Source: JBKPNX01 sp046732855 (lineage in GTDB: Bacteria > Pseudomonadota > Alphaproteobacteria > Geminicoccales > Geminicoccaceae). From it: DNA of 64,000 nt. Under the pieces are notes generated by a model. That model ran no database searches. It was given only the letters and a program-made list of their open reading frames with translations, and was not told the DNA's origin. Below are positions 52,566 to 62,368 of the stretch, in pieces; within the stretch, counting starts at the first letter, position 1; each line of letters begins with the position of its first letter. The translations under genes and the position numbers were made by a program. The stretch lies in the NCBI GenBank assembly GCA_046732855.1, contig JBKPNX010000033.1:1-64000 (forward strand), written 5' to 3'.

Positions 52566-53897
52566 TCAGACGCACTCGCGGAGCGCCTGATCGAGGATCG
52601 AGAGGCCGGCGTCGATCTCGGCCTCGGTTGCGGTCAGCGGCGGCGCGATCCGCCACACGCTCGCCAGCCCGGGCAGCGAAACGATGTTCATCGACAGGCC
52701 GAGCTCCAGGCAGCGCCGGGTGATCCGGCCGCCGAGCTCGGGATGCGGCGCGCGGCTCTGGCGGTCGCGCACCAGCTCGACGCCCCAGAGCAGGCCGCGG
52801 CCGCGCACGTCGCCGAGCACCTCGTAGCGCTGGTGCAGATCGCGCAGGCCGGCCTCGAGCCGCGCGCCCAGCGCGAGCGCGCGCTCGGCGAGGCGCTCGC
52901 GACTCAGCACCTCGAGCACCGCGAGCCCGACCGCCGCGGGCAACGGGTCCGACACGTGCGAGGTGACGTGCACGAAGCCGCGCTCGTAGCAGGTCTCCTC
53001 GATCGCGGCGCTGGTCACCGCGGCGGCGAGCGGGATACCGCCGCCGAGCGTCTTGGACACGGCGAGGAAGTCCGGCACGACGCCGTCCTGCTCGAACGCG
53101 AAGTTTGCGCCCACCCGGCCGAACGCGGTCTGCGCCTCATCGAGGATGAGGAGCATCCCGCGCGCTTCGCACAGCTCCTTCAGGCGCGGAAAGTAGCCCT
53201 GCGGCGGCACGATCACGCCGCCGGTCGAGAGGATCGGCTCGGCGATCGCGGCCGCAGGCTGGCCGGCCCGCTGGGCGTCGATCAGCTCGAAGCCGACCTC
53301 GAGGCACGACAGATCGCACGCGCCATCGCAATGGCGGATCGGGCAGCGATATGCATTGGGTGCCGGGATCGCCAAGCTGCCGGGGATGGCCGGGCCGTAG
53401 CCGCGCCGCCCGACCGAGTAGGTCGCCGCGCCGGCGCCCCCGGTCAGGCCGTGGAACGACGCCGTGAGGCCGACCACCTCGTGGCCGCCGCTGACCAGCT
53501 TGGCCATGCGGATCGCGGCCTCGTTCGCCTCGCTGCCGGTATTGAGCAGGATCACCTTCTGCAGCTGCGGCGGCAGCAGGGCGGCCAGCTCGCGGCACAG
53601 CTCGACCACCTCGGGCGCCAGCACCCAGCTGAACAGATGAATCGCGCGGGTGCAGCTGCGTTCGATCGCGGCAACGACGTCCGGATGATTGTGGCCGAGC
53701 GTGGCGCACATCTGGCCGGAGGTGAAATCGAGAATGCGGCGGCCGCTGTCGTCGAAGAAGTACGAGCCCTCCGCGCGCTCGACGAAAAACGGCGGGAAAT
53801 CGCCGATATAGCGGATCATGTGGCGCTCGACCGCGTCCTGCAGCCGGCGCCGGCGCTCCCGCCAATCCTCCGCGCCGCCCGCCGTCTCGTCGGCCAT
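52566..53897 (-). CDS. Class III aminotransferase, 2,2-dialkylglycine decarboxylase-like
   Basis: 443 residues from ATG 53897 (GGAGGAG upstream; ATG 53924 would add nine). Fold-type I PLP enzyme: GSEANEAAIRMAKL, SFHGLTGGAGAATYSVGR, ILDEAQTAFGRVG and the PLP lysine in VSKTLGGGIPLAAAVTS. The segments HVSDPLPAAVGL, GDVRGRGLLWGVE and LGLSMNIV closely follow 2,2-dialkylglycine decarboxylase, which couples decarboxylation of dialkylglycines to transamination of pyruvate. It converges on nothing and lies 45 bp after the HAD gene on the same strand. Confidence 0.85.
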   Translation of the reverse strand: MADETAGGAEDWRERRRRLQDAVERHMIRYIGDFPPFFVERAEGSYFFDDSGRRILDFTSGQMCATLGHNHPDVVAAIERSCTRAIHLFSWVLAPEVVELCRELAALLPPQLQKVILLNTGSEANEAAIRMAKLVSGGHEVVGLTASFHGLTGGAGAATYSVGRRGYGPAIPGSLAIPAPNAYRCPIRHCDGACDLSCLEVGFELIDAQRAGQPAAAIAEPILSTGGVIVPPQGYFPRLKELCEARGMLLILDEAQTAFGRVGANFAFEQDGVVPDFLAVSKTLGGGIPLAAAVTSAAIEETCYERGFVHVTSHVSDPLPAAVGLAVLEVLSRERLAERALALGARLEAGLRDLHQRYEVLGDVRGRGLLWGVELVRDRQSRAPHPELGGRITRRCLELGLSMNIVSLPGLASVWRIAPPLTATEAEIDAGLSILDQALRECV

Positions 53898-53942
53898 CGG
53901 CGTCGTCTCCTCCCGTGTGGGCATCTGGTGCCGACGGGCCCG

Positions 53943-54656
53943 TCAGCAGCCCAGCCGATCGGCGAGATCGCGAAAGTCGGAGGCGACCACGTCGAACGGG
54001 TGCTCGGCGCGCCGGTCCTTGGTCTGGCCCGGGCCATGCTCGGTCGGCCGGGCGACGAAGGCGGTGCGGAACCCGAGCGCGCGCGCCGCCTCGAGGTCCG
54101 CGTTGTGGGCGGCGACCATCATGCACCGATCGGGCTCGAGGCCGAGCAGATCCGCGGTGCAAAGATAGGCGGCGGGCAGCGGCTTGTAGGCGCGGGCGAC
54201 CTCGGCGCCGAGGATTGCGTCCCAGGGCAGCCCGGCGCGCTTGGCCATGTTGACCAGCAGCGCGACATTGCCGTTGGACAGGGTGGCAAGGATGAAGCGC
54301 CGTTTCAGCCTGGTCAGGCCTTCGACCGCATCCGGCCATGGCTCAAGCCGATGCCAGGCGCGGTTCAGATGCTCGATATCGTGGTCCTCCAGTCCGGCGA
54401 GGCCGAACTCATCGAGCACGACCCGCAGGTTGTCGCGGTGCAGGTCGTCGAGCCGGACCCACGGGCGGCGGCCGAGGCGCACCTCCTCCATCGCCGGCTG
54501 GTAGAGCGCCCGCCAGCGCTCGGCGACCGCCTCCCAGTCGCGCTCGACGTCGCGCGGAGCAAAGAAGCCGCGCAGCTCGCGCGCGATGCTGCTGCGCCAG
54601 TCGACCACCGTGCCGAACACGTCGAACGTGAGCGCACCGGTCTCATCGAGGTCCAT
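53943..54656 (-). CDS. L-2-haloacid dehalogenase type II (HAD superfamily)
   Basis: 237 residues. Nucleophile Asp in LTFDVFGTVVDWRSS, then LATLSNGN (motif 2 Ser), a lysine in ARAYKPLPAAYL (motif 3) and VAAHNADLEAARALGF (motif 4). The FDxFGTxxDW and AHNxD patterns are those of haloacid dehalogenases rather than general HAD phosphatases. Hydrolyses short-chain L-2-haloacids, though many members have other physiological substrates. Upstream of and possibly co-transcribed with the aminotransferase. Confidence 0.88.
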   Translation of the reverse strand: MDLDETGALTFDVFGTVVDWRSSIARELRGFFAPRDVERDWEAVAERWRALYQPAMEEVRLGRRPWVRLDDLHRDNLRVVLDEFGLAGLEDHDIEHLNRAWHRLEPWPDAVEGLTRLKRRFILATLSNGNVALLVNMAKRAGLPWDAILGAEVARAYKPLPAAYLCTADLLGLEPDRCMMVAAHNADLEAARALGFRTAFVARPTEHGPGQTKDRRAEHPFDVVASDFRDLADRLGC

Positions 54657-54773
54657 GACTACTCCGCTTCACAGCGCGTATGCGGCACCTTCGAGACGCA
54701 GCAGATCAGCGAGGGCACGGACCGCGAGGTATCAAGCGCCGATCCGCGGCCGGCATAGCCCGAGCCGTGCGGC

Positions 54774-56279
54774 TCACTGCGCCGCGCGGGCAAATCTGAC
54801 CGCCTCCTCGGCGGCGCGGATCAGGGCCCGGGCCTTGTTGCAGCTCTCCTGATACTCCGCCTCGGGATCGCTGTCCGCGACCACGCCGCCGCCGGCCTGC
54901 ACAAACATCTGCCCGTCCCTGAGCAGCGCCGTGCGCAGCGCGATGCAGGTGTCCATGTTGCCGTCGGCGCCGAAATAGCCGACCGCCCCGGCGTAGAAAC
55001 TGCGCCGCTCCGGCTCGAGCTCGTCGATGATCTCCATGGCGCGCACCTTCGGCGCGCCGCTCACGGTCCCCGCGGGGAAACCGGCGATCAGGGCATCGAG
55101 CGCGCCTTTGTCCGGGCAAATCCGACCCTCGACGTTGGACACCATGTGCATGACGTGGCTGTAAAACTCGACCGCCATCTTTTCGGTCACCTGCACGGTG
55201 CCGATCTCGGCGACCCGACCGACGTCGTTGCGCCCGAGGTCCAGCAGCATCAGATGCTCGGCCAGCTCCTTGGGATCGGACAGCATGTCCTTCGCGAGCT
55301 CGCTGTCCTCGATGCGCGTGGCGCCGCGCCGACGCGTGCCGGCGATCGGCCGCACCACCACGGTGCCATCGCGCAGCCGGACCAGAATCTCGGGGCTGGA
55401 GCCGACCAGAGCGAAGCCGTCGAAGTCGAGGAAGAACAGGAACGGCGACGGGTTAAGCCGACGCAGCGCCCGGTACAGGGCAAACGGCGGCAGGTTGAAG
55501 GGCAGGGCGAAGCGTTGCGACGGCACGACCTGGAAGATGTCGCCCGCGCGAATATACGCCTTGGCCGCCTCGACCATCTCGTGATAGCGGGCCCGCGTCA
55601 CGTTCGAGGTCGGCTCCGGCAGCATCCCGGCGCCATGCCAGTCGCTGCGGTGAGGCAGGCCGCGGTCGAAGTCGGCGACCACGTCGGCCAAGCGCTCGCG
55701 GGCGAGATCGTACGCGGCGCGCGCTCCTAGATCCGTCGAGGGCCATACCGGCGTGACAATCACCACCCGATCCTCGATGTTGTCGAAGATCGCCATCACG
55801 GTAGGGCGCATGAGCACGGCGTCCGGAATGCCGAGCGGATCCGGGTTGGCGTCCGGCAGGCGCTCCATCAGGCGCACCATGTCGTAGCCCAGGTAGCCAA
55901 ACAGCCCGGCGGCCATGGGCGGCAGACCTTCGGGCAAAACGATGCGCGTCTGCTCGATCAGGTCGCGCAGCTCGTCCAACGCCTGACCCGGACAGGGCTC
56001 GAACGCCTCGAGATCCTGCCGGGCGTGCCGATTGATCTCGGCCCGCGCGCCGAAACAGCGCCAGATCAGGTCCGGTTTCAGGCCGATCCCGGAGTAGCGC
56101 CCGCGCACGGCGCCGCCCTCGACCGATTCGAGCAGACAGCTGTACGGGCGTCCCTCGGCGAGCTTGAGCATGGCCGAGACCGGAGTTTCCAGGTCGGCGA
56201 CCAGCGAGGTCCATACCACCTGGGGCTGGCCGGCTTGGTATGCTGCGCTGAACTCCGCGAGATCGGGTTGCGCCGTCAT
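54774..56279 (-). CDS. trpE: Anthranilate synthase component I (TrpE)
   Basis: 501 residues from ATG 56279. Tryptophan-binding SLLESVEGG-like start (here CLLESVEGG), GYLGYDMVRLMERLP, and chorismate-binding motifs PIAGTRRRGAT, LMLLDLGRNDVGRV, VEFYSHVMHMVSNVEG and GGGVVADSDPEAEYQES. Converts chorismate and ammonia to anthranilate with TrpG. Starts four bases after the ppiD stop, the order usual in alphaproteobacteria. trpG is not downstream here; 117 bp of intergenic sequence follows, then the HAD gene. Confidence 0.95.
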   Translation of the reverse strand: MTAQPDLAEFSAAYQAGQPQVVWTSLVADLETPVSAMLKLAEGRPYSCLLESVEGGAVRGRYSGIGLKPDLIWRCFGARAEINRHARQDLEAFEPCPGQALDELRDLIEQTRIVLPEGLPPMAAGLFGYLGYDMVRLMERLPDANPDPLGIPDAVLMRPTVMAIFDNIEDRVVIVTPVWPSTDLGARAAYDLARERLADVVADFDRGLPHRSDWHGAGMLPEPTSNVTRARYHEMVEAAKAYIRAGDIFQVVPSQRFALPFNLPPFALYRALRRLNPSPFLFFLDFDGFALVGSSPEILVRLRDGTVVVRPIAGTRRRGATRIEDSELAKDMLSDPKELAEHLMLLDLGRNDVGRVAEIGTVQVTEKMAVEFYSHVMHMVSNVEGRICPDKGALDALIAGFPAGTVSGAPKVRAMEIIDELEPERRSFYAGAVGYFGADGNMDTCIALRTALLRDGQMFVQAGGGVVADSDPEAEYQESCNKARALIRAAEEAVRFARAAQ

Positions 56280-56283
56280 CGGC

Positions 56284-58221
56284 TCACGATTGGTCGCTGG
56301 GCAGCGGGCGCGCCGGTGCGCTCGGCGTCTGCCCATCCGAGCCGATCAGGCGATTGATCGCCGCGCCGTCCACCTCGACCGGATAGTCGCGCCGCAGCTG
56401 GTTCTCGAACTGGGCGATCAGGTCGGAGCGCATGTCGCCTTCGAGCTCGCGCGCCAGCTGCTCCACCGCCTCTGGATGGGCGGCCGGGTCAGCGGCGATC
56501 ACCTCGTCGGTGCCGACCACGGCGAATGCGGCCCCGAGTTCGATCACGTCTTCCGCGATGCCGCCGGGCTTGGTCGCGAACAGCGCCCGCACCACCGCCC
56601 GATTAATCCCCTGATCGTCGCCCGCGGCATCGCGGCGGACCGGCGCGATCGGCTTGCTCTCGAGACCGCTGCCGGCGAGCACCTCTTCGACCGGCGCGCC
56701 ACCGTCGAAGCGCGCGCGCAGCTGCTCGGCCTTCTGCCGCGCGAGCTCGCGCCGGCGCTCAGCCTGCCAGGCCTTGACCAGCTGGTCGCGCACCTCCTCG
56801 ACCGGCTTCAGGCGCGGCTCGACCACCGTATCGACCCGAATCACGAAATAGCCGCCGGCGTCGGTCTCCTCGAGCAGACTGGTGTCCCCGGCGGAGGTCT
56901 CGCGCGCGACCTGCAGGAACTTCGGCCAGGGCGGCAGAGCCGCGATCGGCGTGCCCTCGCGATCTTTGCCCGTCGGATCTACCGCGGGCACGCTCACCGC
57001 CTCCAGCCCGACCGCGCGCGCGGCCTCCTTCAGATCGGTGCCGGCCGCAAGCTCGTCATCGAGGCGCGCCGCCAGATCAGGCAGCCGGTTGCTCGCCTCC
57101 TGCAGCGCGAGCTCCCGCGTCAGCTGCGCGCGCGCTTCGGCGAGAGGCATCGTTTGCTCGGGCTCGATCTTGGTGACGCGGAAAATATGCCAGCCGAATG
57201 CGCTTTTCACGGGATCGCTGTTCTCGCCCTCGGCGTGGCTGAAGATCGCCTGTTCGAACTCGGCCGGCAGGTCACCCTTGCTGACCGCGCCCAGCTGGTC
57301 CACGCTGACACCCTCGATTTCGCTCGCCACCTGTTCGGGCGTGGCGCCCGCCGCCAAGCGCTTGGCCGCCTGCTCGATCACCGCCTGGTCGGAGGCGAGC
57401 AGCTGCTCGACGGTGCGCCGCTCCGGCGTTCGGAACTCCTCGAGCCGGCTCTGATACGCCGCCTCGACGTCCTCGTCGCTCACCTCGACCTCGTCGACCA
57501 GATCCTTGGCCTCCAGCGTGATGAAGGTCAGCCCCCGGTACTCGGGCGCGGTGAACTGCGCCTCGTGCGCCTCGTGGAACTGGGTGAGCTCATCCTCGCT
57601 CGGCGCCGGGACATCGGTGATCGAGTCGATCGGCACCGCGATGTAGTGCCCGCGCCGCTGTTCGTTGCGATAGCGATAGATCGCCTCCACCAGCGCCGGC
57701 GGCGCCTTGACCGGTCCGGCGATGCTGCCGGTCAGCGCCGCGCGCACGACCTGCTGACGCAGGCTGGCCAGGTAGGCGTCCTCGCTCAGCCCGCTGGCGC
57801 GCAGCAGCTGCTCGAAGCGGCTGCGATCGAACTGGCCATCGGAGTGAAACACCGGGTCCTCGGTGACCAGCGTGCGCAGGGCGTCGTCGGGCACGACCAG
57901 CCCCATCTCGCTCGCCTGCAGGCTGATCAGGCGCTGGCCGATCAGATCCTGCAGCGCCTGCTGCATGACCCCGAGCTGAATCGCCTGCTCCCGATCGAAC
58001 TGGGGGCCGAGCTGGCGCTGCAGGTTAGCCACGGCGCGATTGAACGCGTCCGCCAGCTCATTCGCCGGGATCTCGGTGCCGCCGACCGTGGCGACCGCGG
58101 GGTTCTGGCCGCGGCGGAAGAAGACGTCGCCAATGCCCCAGATCGCGAACGAGGCCACGAGCAGGAGCATCAGGACCTTGACGACCCAGGAGCCGGCGTT
58201 CTTGCGCAGTGCGTTCAGCAT
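56284..58221 (-). CDS. ppiD: Peptidyl-prolyl isomerase PpiD-like, membrane-anchored
   Basis: 645 residues. One N-terminal membrane anchor (VVKVLMLLLVASFAIWGIG), then a SurA_N-type chaperone domain (ELADAFNRAVANLQRQLG, LQDLIGQRLISLQASEMG), and a central parvulin domain at ~255-365 (SKGDLPAEFEQAIF, FGWHIFRVTKIEP). The C-terminal part repeats helical chaperone segments. Acts at the periplasmic face of the inner membrane on newly exported proteins. Coupled to trpE. Divergent from tpiA, with 172 bp between. Confidence 0.93.
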   Translation of the reverse strand: MLNALRKNAGSWVVKVLMLLLVASFAIWGIGDVFFRRGQNPAVATVGGTEIPANELADAFNRAVANLQRQLGPQFDREQAIQLGVMQQALQDLIGQRLISLQASEMGLVVPDDALRTLVTEDPVFHSDGQFDRSRFEQLLRASGLSEDAYLASLRQQVVRAALTGSIAGPVKAPPALVEAIYRYRNEQRRGHYIAVPIDSITDVPAPSEDELTQFHEAHEAQFTAPEYRGLTFITLEAKDLVDEVEVSDEDVEAAYQSRLEEFRTPERRTVEQLLASDQAVIEQAAKRLAAGATPEQVASEIEGVSVDQLGAVSKGDLPAEFEQAIFSHAEGENSDPVKSAFGWHIFRVTKIEPEQTMPLAEARAQLTRELALQEASNRLPDLAARLDDELAAGTDLKEAARAVGLEAVSVPAVDPTGKDREGTPIAALPPWPKFLQVARETSAGDTSLLEETDAGGYFVIRVDTVVEPRLKPVEEVRDQLVKAWQAERRRELARQKAEQLRARFDGGAPVEEVLAGSGLESKPIAPVRRDAAGDDQGINRAVVRALFATKPGGIAEDVIELGAAFAVVGTDEVIAADPAAHPEAVEQLARELEGDMRSDLIAQFENQLRRDYPVEVDGAAINRLIGSDGQTPSAPARPLPSDQS

Positions 58222-58393
58222 GTCTGAAGAGCTTGACGGGCGTGGCCGATGCAGGGGGAAAGGCGCGCCTCAATCTAGGCGGCCGTCCCGTGGCCGGCAA
58301 GCTCTTGCGCCCGCGGTGGTGGCAAGGCACGTGCGGCTATGCTAGAGACGCCCCGGTGCGGCGCGCCGGCGCGTCGATCCTCGCGGATGTCCG

Positions 58394-59176
58394 ATGCCCC
58401 TTGCCTCCCCCGTCATCATCGGCAATTGGAAGATGAACGGCCTGCGCGCCGACGGCGAGGCGCGCGTGCGCGAGTTGCTCGAGCGGCACCGCGCCTGGCC
58501 AGGCATCGGAACGCTCGGTATCTGTCCGCCGGCGCCCCTGCTGATTCCGCTGCACTGTCTTCTGCGTGACAGCGCCATCCTGCTGGGCGGCCAGGACTGC
58601 TCGAGCGAGCCCCAGGGCCCCCATACCGGGGACCTCAGCGCGTCGATGCTGAGCGATGCCGGTTGCCGCATGGTCATCGTCGGTCATTCCGAGCGCCGCC
58701 ACGGCCACGGCGAGAGCGACGCCCTGGTCCGATCCAAGGCCGCCGCGGCGCACGCCGCCGGCCTTACGGCGATCCTGTGCATCGGCGAGACCGAAGAGGA
58801 ATGGCTGGCGAGGCGGACGCTCGAGGTGCTGGACAGCCAGCTCGAGGGCAGCCTGCCAGCAGGCGCGACCGCCGAGAACCTGATCATCGCGTACGAGCCG
58901 GTCTGGGCGGTCGGCACCGGCCGCACGCCCGGCGGGGACGAGATCGCGCGCGCCCACGACCGCGTGCGCACCGACCTCGCGCGGCTGGTCCCGGCGGGCG
59001 ACCGCGTGCGCGTTCTCTACGGCGGCTCGGTCAAGGCGGCCAATGCCGGTGCGATTCTGGCGCTCGAGCACGTGGATGGCGCGTTGGTCGGCGGCGCGAG
59101 TCTGGATGTGGCGGAATTCTTTGCCATCTATGAGGCCGGGCAAGCGCCCGATGCGGGTTCCTCGGAGTCGTCATGA
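58394..59176 (+). CDS. tpiA: Triosephosphate isomerase
   Basis: 260 residues. Catalytic residues in place: K13 (GNWKMNG), H98 (VGHSERR) and E168 (AYEPVWAVGTG). YGGSVKAANA and GALVGGASLD are the phosphate-binding loops. Interconverts dihydroxyacetone phosphate and glyceraldehyde-3-phosphate. The stop overlaps secG (ATGA), the conserved alphaproteobacterial order. Confidence 0.97.
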   Translation: MPLASPVIIGNWKMNGLRADGEARVRELLERHRAWPGIGTLGICPPAPLLIPLHCLLRDSAILLGGQDCSSEPQGPHTGDLSASMLSDAGCRMVIVGHSERRHGHGESDALVRSKAAAAHAAGLTAILCIGETEEEWLARRTLEVLDSQLEGSLPAGATAENLIIAYEPVWAVGTGRTPGGDEIARAHDRVRTDLARLVPAGDRVRVLYGGSVKAANAGAILALEHVDGALVGGASLDVAEFFAIYEAGQAPDAGSSESS

Positions 59177-59487
59177 CCACTATCCTGTTGATTGTCCATC
59201 TCCTGATCGCGCTGGCGCTGGTCGGCGTGATTCTGCTGCAGCGCAGCGAGGGCGGCGCGCTCGGCATTGGCGGCGGCGGCCTTGGCGGCCTGATGACCGG
59301 GCGCTCCTCGGCGAACCTGCTGACCCGCGCCACGGCGATCCTGGCGGCGGGCTTCATTACGACCAGCTTGCTCCTCGCGATCGTCGCCACCCATCAGAGC
59401 GCGCCGCGCTCCATCCTGGATCAACCGGCCGCACCCGCACCGGAACCGGCGGCGCCCGCCGCGCCGCAGGCCCCCGTCGCGCAGTGA
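59173..59487 (+). CDS. secG: Preprotein translocase subunit SecG
   Basis: 104 residues. Two membrane segments (LLIVHLLIALALVGVILL and ATAILAAGFITTSLLLAIV) flank the family loop QRSEGGALGIGGGG. An Ala/Pro-rich C-terminal tail follows, as in many alphaproteobacterial SecG proteins. It assists SecYE in protein export. Confidence 0.95.
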   Translation: MTTILLIVHLLIALALVGVILLQRSEGGALGIGGGGLGGLMTGRSSANLLTRATAILAAGFITTSLLLAIVATHQSAPRSILDQPAAPAPEPAAPAAPQAPVAQ

Positions 59488-59571
59488 GCTGCATCATCCG
59501 GGGCGATATGTGGCCGGCGCGCCATTGCCGGGATTGTGCCCGCGCGGGTTTTGCCCGATAGTGCCTGCCCC

Positions 59572-61200
59572 ATGACGCGCTTCGTCTTCGTCACCGGCGG
59601 CGTGGTGTCGTCCTTGGGCAAGGGATTGGCGGCGGCGGCGATCGGCGCCCTGCTCCAGGCGCGCGGCTATTCGGTCCGGCTGCGCAAGCTCGATCCCTAT
59701 CTCAATGTCGATCCGGGGACCATGAGTCCCTACCAGCATGGCGAGGTGTACGTCACCGACGACGGCGCCGAGACCGACCTCGACCTCGGCCACTACGAGC
59801 GCTTCACCGGCGTGCCTGCGCGCGGCTGCGACAGCATCTCGGCGGGCAAGGTGTATTCGCGTGTGCTCGCGCGCGAGCGCCAGGGCGATTACCTGGGCGG
59901 CACCGTGCAGGTCGTGCCGCACGTCACCGACGGCATCAAGCAGTCCATCCTCGAGGACATCGGCGATCCCGACTTCGTGTTGTGCGAGATCGGCGGCACC
60001 GTCGGCGATATCGAGGGCCTGCCGTTCCTCGAGGCGATTCGCCAGCTCGGCTTCGAGCTCGGGCGCGATCGCGTTGCCTACGTGCACCTGACGCTGGTGC
60101 CCTATCTGGCTTCGGCCGGCGAGCTGAAGACCAAGCCTACCCAGCATTCGGTACGCGAACTGCGCGGCATCGGGATCCAGCCGGATCTGCTGCTGTGCCG
60201 GGCGGACCGGCTCATCCCGCCGGAGGCGCGGCGCAAGATCGCGCTCCAGTGCAACGTGCACGAGGAGGCCGTGATCTCGGCGCTCGACCTCGCCAGCATC
60301 TACGAGGTGCCGATCCGCTATCACGAGGAAGGGCTCGATGTGGCGTTGCTGCGCCACTTCGGCCTGCCCCACCGCGGCCGCCCCGATCTCGACCGCTGGG
60401 AGGAGATCTGTGCGCGCCTGATGCGCCCCGAGGGCGAGGTGATCATCGCCGTGGTCGGCAAGTACACCGGACTGCAGGACGCCTACAAGTCGCTCGATGA
60501 GGCGCTGACCCACGGCGGGATCGACAACCGGGTGCGGGTCAACACGCGCTGGCTCGCAGCCGAGATCTTCGAGGCCGACAGCGCTGCCCAGCACCTGCAG
60601 GACGTCAACGGCATCCTGGTGCCGGGCGGCTTCGGCGAGCGCGGCGCCGCCGGCAAGGTCGCGGCGGTGACCTTCGCCCGTGAGCGCCATATTCCGTACT
60701 TCGGGATCTGCTTCGGCATGCAGCTCGCAGTGGTCGAGGCCGCGCGCAAGCTGGCGGGGATCGAGGCGGCCAGCTCGACGGAGTTCGGTCCGACCGAGGA
60801 GCCGGTCGTCGGCCTGCTGACCGAATGGGAGCGCCAGGGGCGCGTCGAGACCCGCGCCGCCGGCGGTGATCTGGGCGGCACGATGCGGCTGGGTGCCTAC
60901 CCTTGCCTCATCGAGCCGGCCAGCCTCGCCCACTCCGTTTACGAGCAGGACGAGATCAGCGAACGGCACCGTCACCGCTATGAGGTCAACATCAACTACG
61001 TCAACCGGCTGACCGCGGCGGGCCTGCGCTTCTCGGGCATGTCGCCCGACGGCCGACTGCCCGAGATCGTGGAGCTGCCCGGCCACCCCTGGTTCGTCGG
61101 GGTGCAGTTCCACCCGGAGCTGAAATCGAAGCCGTTCGAGCCGCATCCGCTGTTCGCGTCCTTCATCAAAGCGGCGCTCGACCAGTCTCGGCTGGTGTGA
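59572..61200 (+). CDS. pyrG: CTP synthase
   Basis: 542 residues from ATG 59572. N-terminal amidoligase: FVFVTGGVVSSLGKGLAAA, KLDPYLNVDPGTMSPYQHGEV, EIGGTVGDIE. C-terminal glutaminase: nucleophile in FGICFGMQLAVVEAAR and the His/Glu pair in VQFHPEL. Aminates UTP to CTP with glutamine. Typical length. Situated between secG and kdsA. Confidence 0.97.
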   Translation: MTRFVFVTGGVVSSLGKGLAAAAIGALLQARGYSVRLRKLDPYLNVDPGTMSPYQHGEVYVTDDGAETDLDLGHYERFTGVPARGCDSISAGKVYSRVLARERQGDYLGGTVQVVPHVTDGIKQSILEDIGDPDFVLCEIGGTVGDIEGLPFLEAIRQLGFELGRDRVAYVHLTLVPYLASAGELKTKPTQHSVRELRGIGIQPDLLLCRADRLIPPEARRKIALQCNVHEEAVISALDLASIYEVPIRYHEEGLDVALLRHFGLPHRGRPDLDRWEEICARLMRPEGEVIIAVVGKYTGLQDAYKSLDEALTHGGIDNRVRVNTRWLAAEIFEADSAAQHLQDVNGILVPGGFGERGAAGKVAAVTFARERHIPYFGICFGMQLAVVEAARKLAGIEAASSTEFGPTEEPVVGLLTEWERQGRVETRAAGGDLGGTMRLGAYPCLIEPASLAHSVYEQDEISERHRHRYEVNINYVNRLTAAGLRFSGMSPDGRLPEIVELPGHPWFVGVQFHPELKSKPFEPHPLFASFIKAALDQSRLV

Positions 61201-61236
61201 TGGAAGACGGCGCGATCACGAAAGAGAGGTCAGGAC

Positions 61237-61461
61237 GTGGCAACTCCCGTCACTGACCTGCGTCCGCGTCTGCGCTATGCGGGAGTACCCGAGGAGCAGG
61301 CCGATGCAGCCTTTGAGTGGCTCAGCAACCAAATCGCGGACCTCAGTGATCAGATACGAAACGTCATCATTGGACAACGAATCCAGATGGGGTTGCTCCT
61401 CGTTGTAGCGGCCGCGATTCTGACCCCATGCATCGTCGCCTGGGCCAACCTGGGCAAATAG
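61237..61461 (+). CDS. Small membrane protein in the pyrG-kdsA interval
   Basis: 74 residues from GTG 61237 (GAGAGG upstream). An N-terminal helix (ADAAFEWLSNQIADLSDQIRNV) is followed by one membrane segment (MGLLLVVAAAILTPCIVAW). Sits 36 bp after pyrG and 10 bp before kdsA in the same direction, so it is co-transcribed with core genes. No family recognised; AT content slightly higher than its neighbours. Confidence 0.65.
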   Translation: MATPVTDLRPRLRYAGVPEEQADAAFEWLSNQIADLSDQIRNVIIGQRIQMGLLLVVAAAILTPCIVAWANLGK

Positions 61462-61471
61462 AAGAACGGTC

Positions 61472-62368
61472 ATGGCGCATTCGAAAGCTGCCCGATTTGC
61501 TCATGAACCCGGAGCGGGACCGCGCCAGGTCGAGGTCGGCCCGGTCACGCTCGGCAACGATCTGCCCTTCGTGCTGATCGCGGGCCCGTGCCAGATCGAG
61601 AGCCGCGCGCATGCGCTGGAGACTGCGGCGGCGCTGGTCGAGATGTGCGCCGCCCGCGCGCTCGGCCTGATCTACAAGAGCTCGTTCGACAAGGCCAACC
61701 GCACCAGCGCCGCCAGTCCGCGCGGCCTCGGGTTGGCGCGCGGCATCGAGGCGCTCGCCGAGGTGCGCGCGCGCCATGGCTGTCCCGTGCTCACCGACGT
61801 GCACGAGAGCCAACAGTGCCGGGCCGTGGCCGAGGCGGTCGACGTCCTGCAGATCCCCGCGTTCCTGTGTCGCCAGACCGACCTGCTGGACGCGGCGGCG
61901 CGCACCGGGGCAGCGGTTCACGTCAAGAAGGGTCAGTTCCTGGCGCCCTGGGACATGGCTCAGGTGGCAAAGAAGCTCGAGCAGTTCGGCGCGCGCCGGA
62001 TCATGCTGGGCGAGCGGGGCACCAGCTTCGGCTACAACACCCTCGTCTCCGATTTCCGCGCCTTGCCGCAAATGGCGACCACCGGCTGGCCGGTCGTGTT
62101 CGATGCCACCCATTCGGTCCAGCAGCCGGGGGGCCTCGGTGGCGCGAGCGGCGGACAGCGCGAGTTCGTGCCGGTGCTGGCGCGCGCCGCCGTGGCGGTC
62201 GGCGTGGCGGCGGTCTTCATCGAAACCCATCCCGATCCCGACCTTGCGCCAAGCGACGGCCCGAACATGGTGCCGCTCGCCCAGCTGCCGGCATCGCTGG
62301 ACGTGCTCATGGAATTCGACCAGCTGAGCAAGCGCCACCCCATTCACCTCCCGGGAGGCGGACCATGA
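61472..62368 (+). CDS. kdsA: 3-deoxy-8-phosphooctulonate (KDO-8-P) synthase
   Basis: 298 residues. FVLIAGPCQIESRAHALE, IYKSSFDKANRTS, DVLQIPAFLCRQTDLL, VHVKKGQFLAPWDM and FDATHSVQQPGG are the family blocks, and Cys in LCRQTD with His/Asp near 200-250 suits the metal-dependent variant. Makes KDO-8-P for lipopolysaccharide inner core, so the organism makes LPS. Overlaps eno by 4 bp. Confidence 0.96.
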   Translation: MAHSKAARFAHEPGAGPRQVEVGPVTLGNDLPFVLIAGPCQIESRAHALETAAALVEMCAARALGLIYKSSFDKANRTSAASPRGLGLARGIEALAEVRARHGCPVLTDVHESQQCRAVAEAVDVLQIPAFLCRQTDLLDAAARTGAAVHVKKGQFLAPWDMAQVAKKLEQFGARRIMLGERGTSFGYNTLVSDFRALPQMATTGWPVVFDATHSVQQPGGLGGASGGQREFVPVLARAAVAVGVAAVFIETHPDPDLAPSDGPNMVPLAQLPASLDVLMEFDQLSKRHPIHLPGGGP

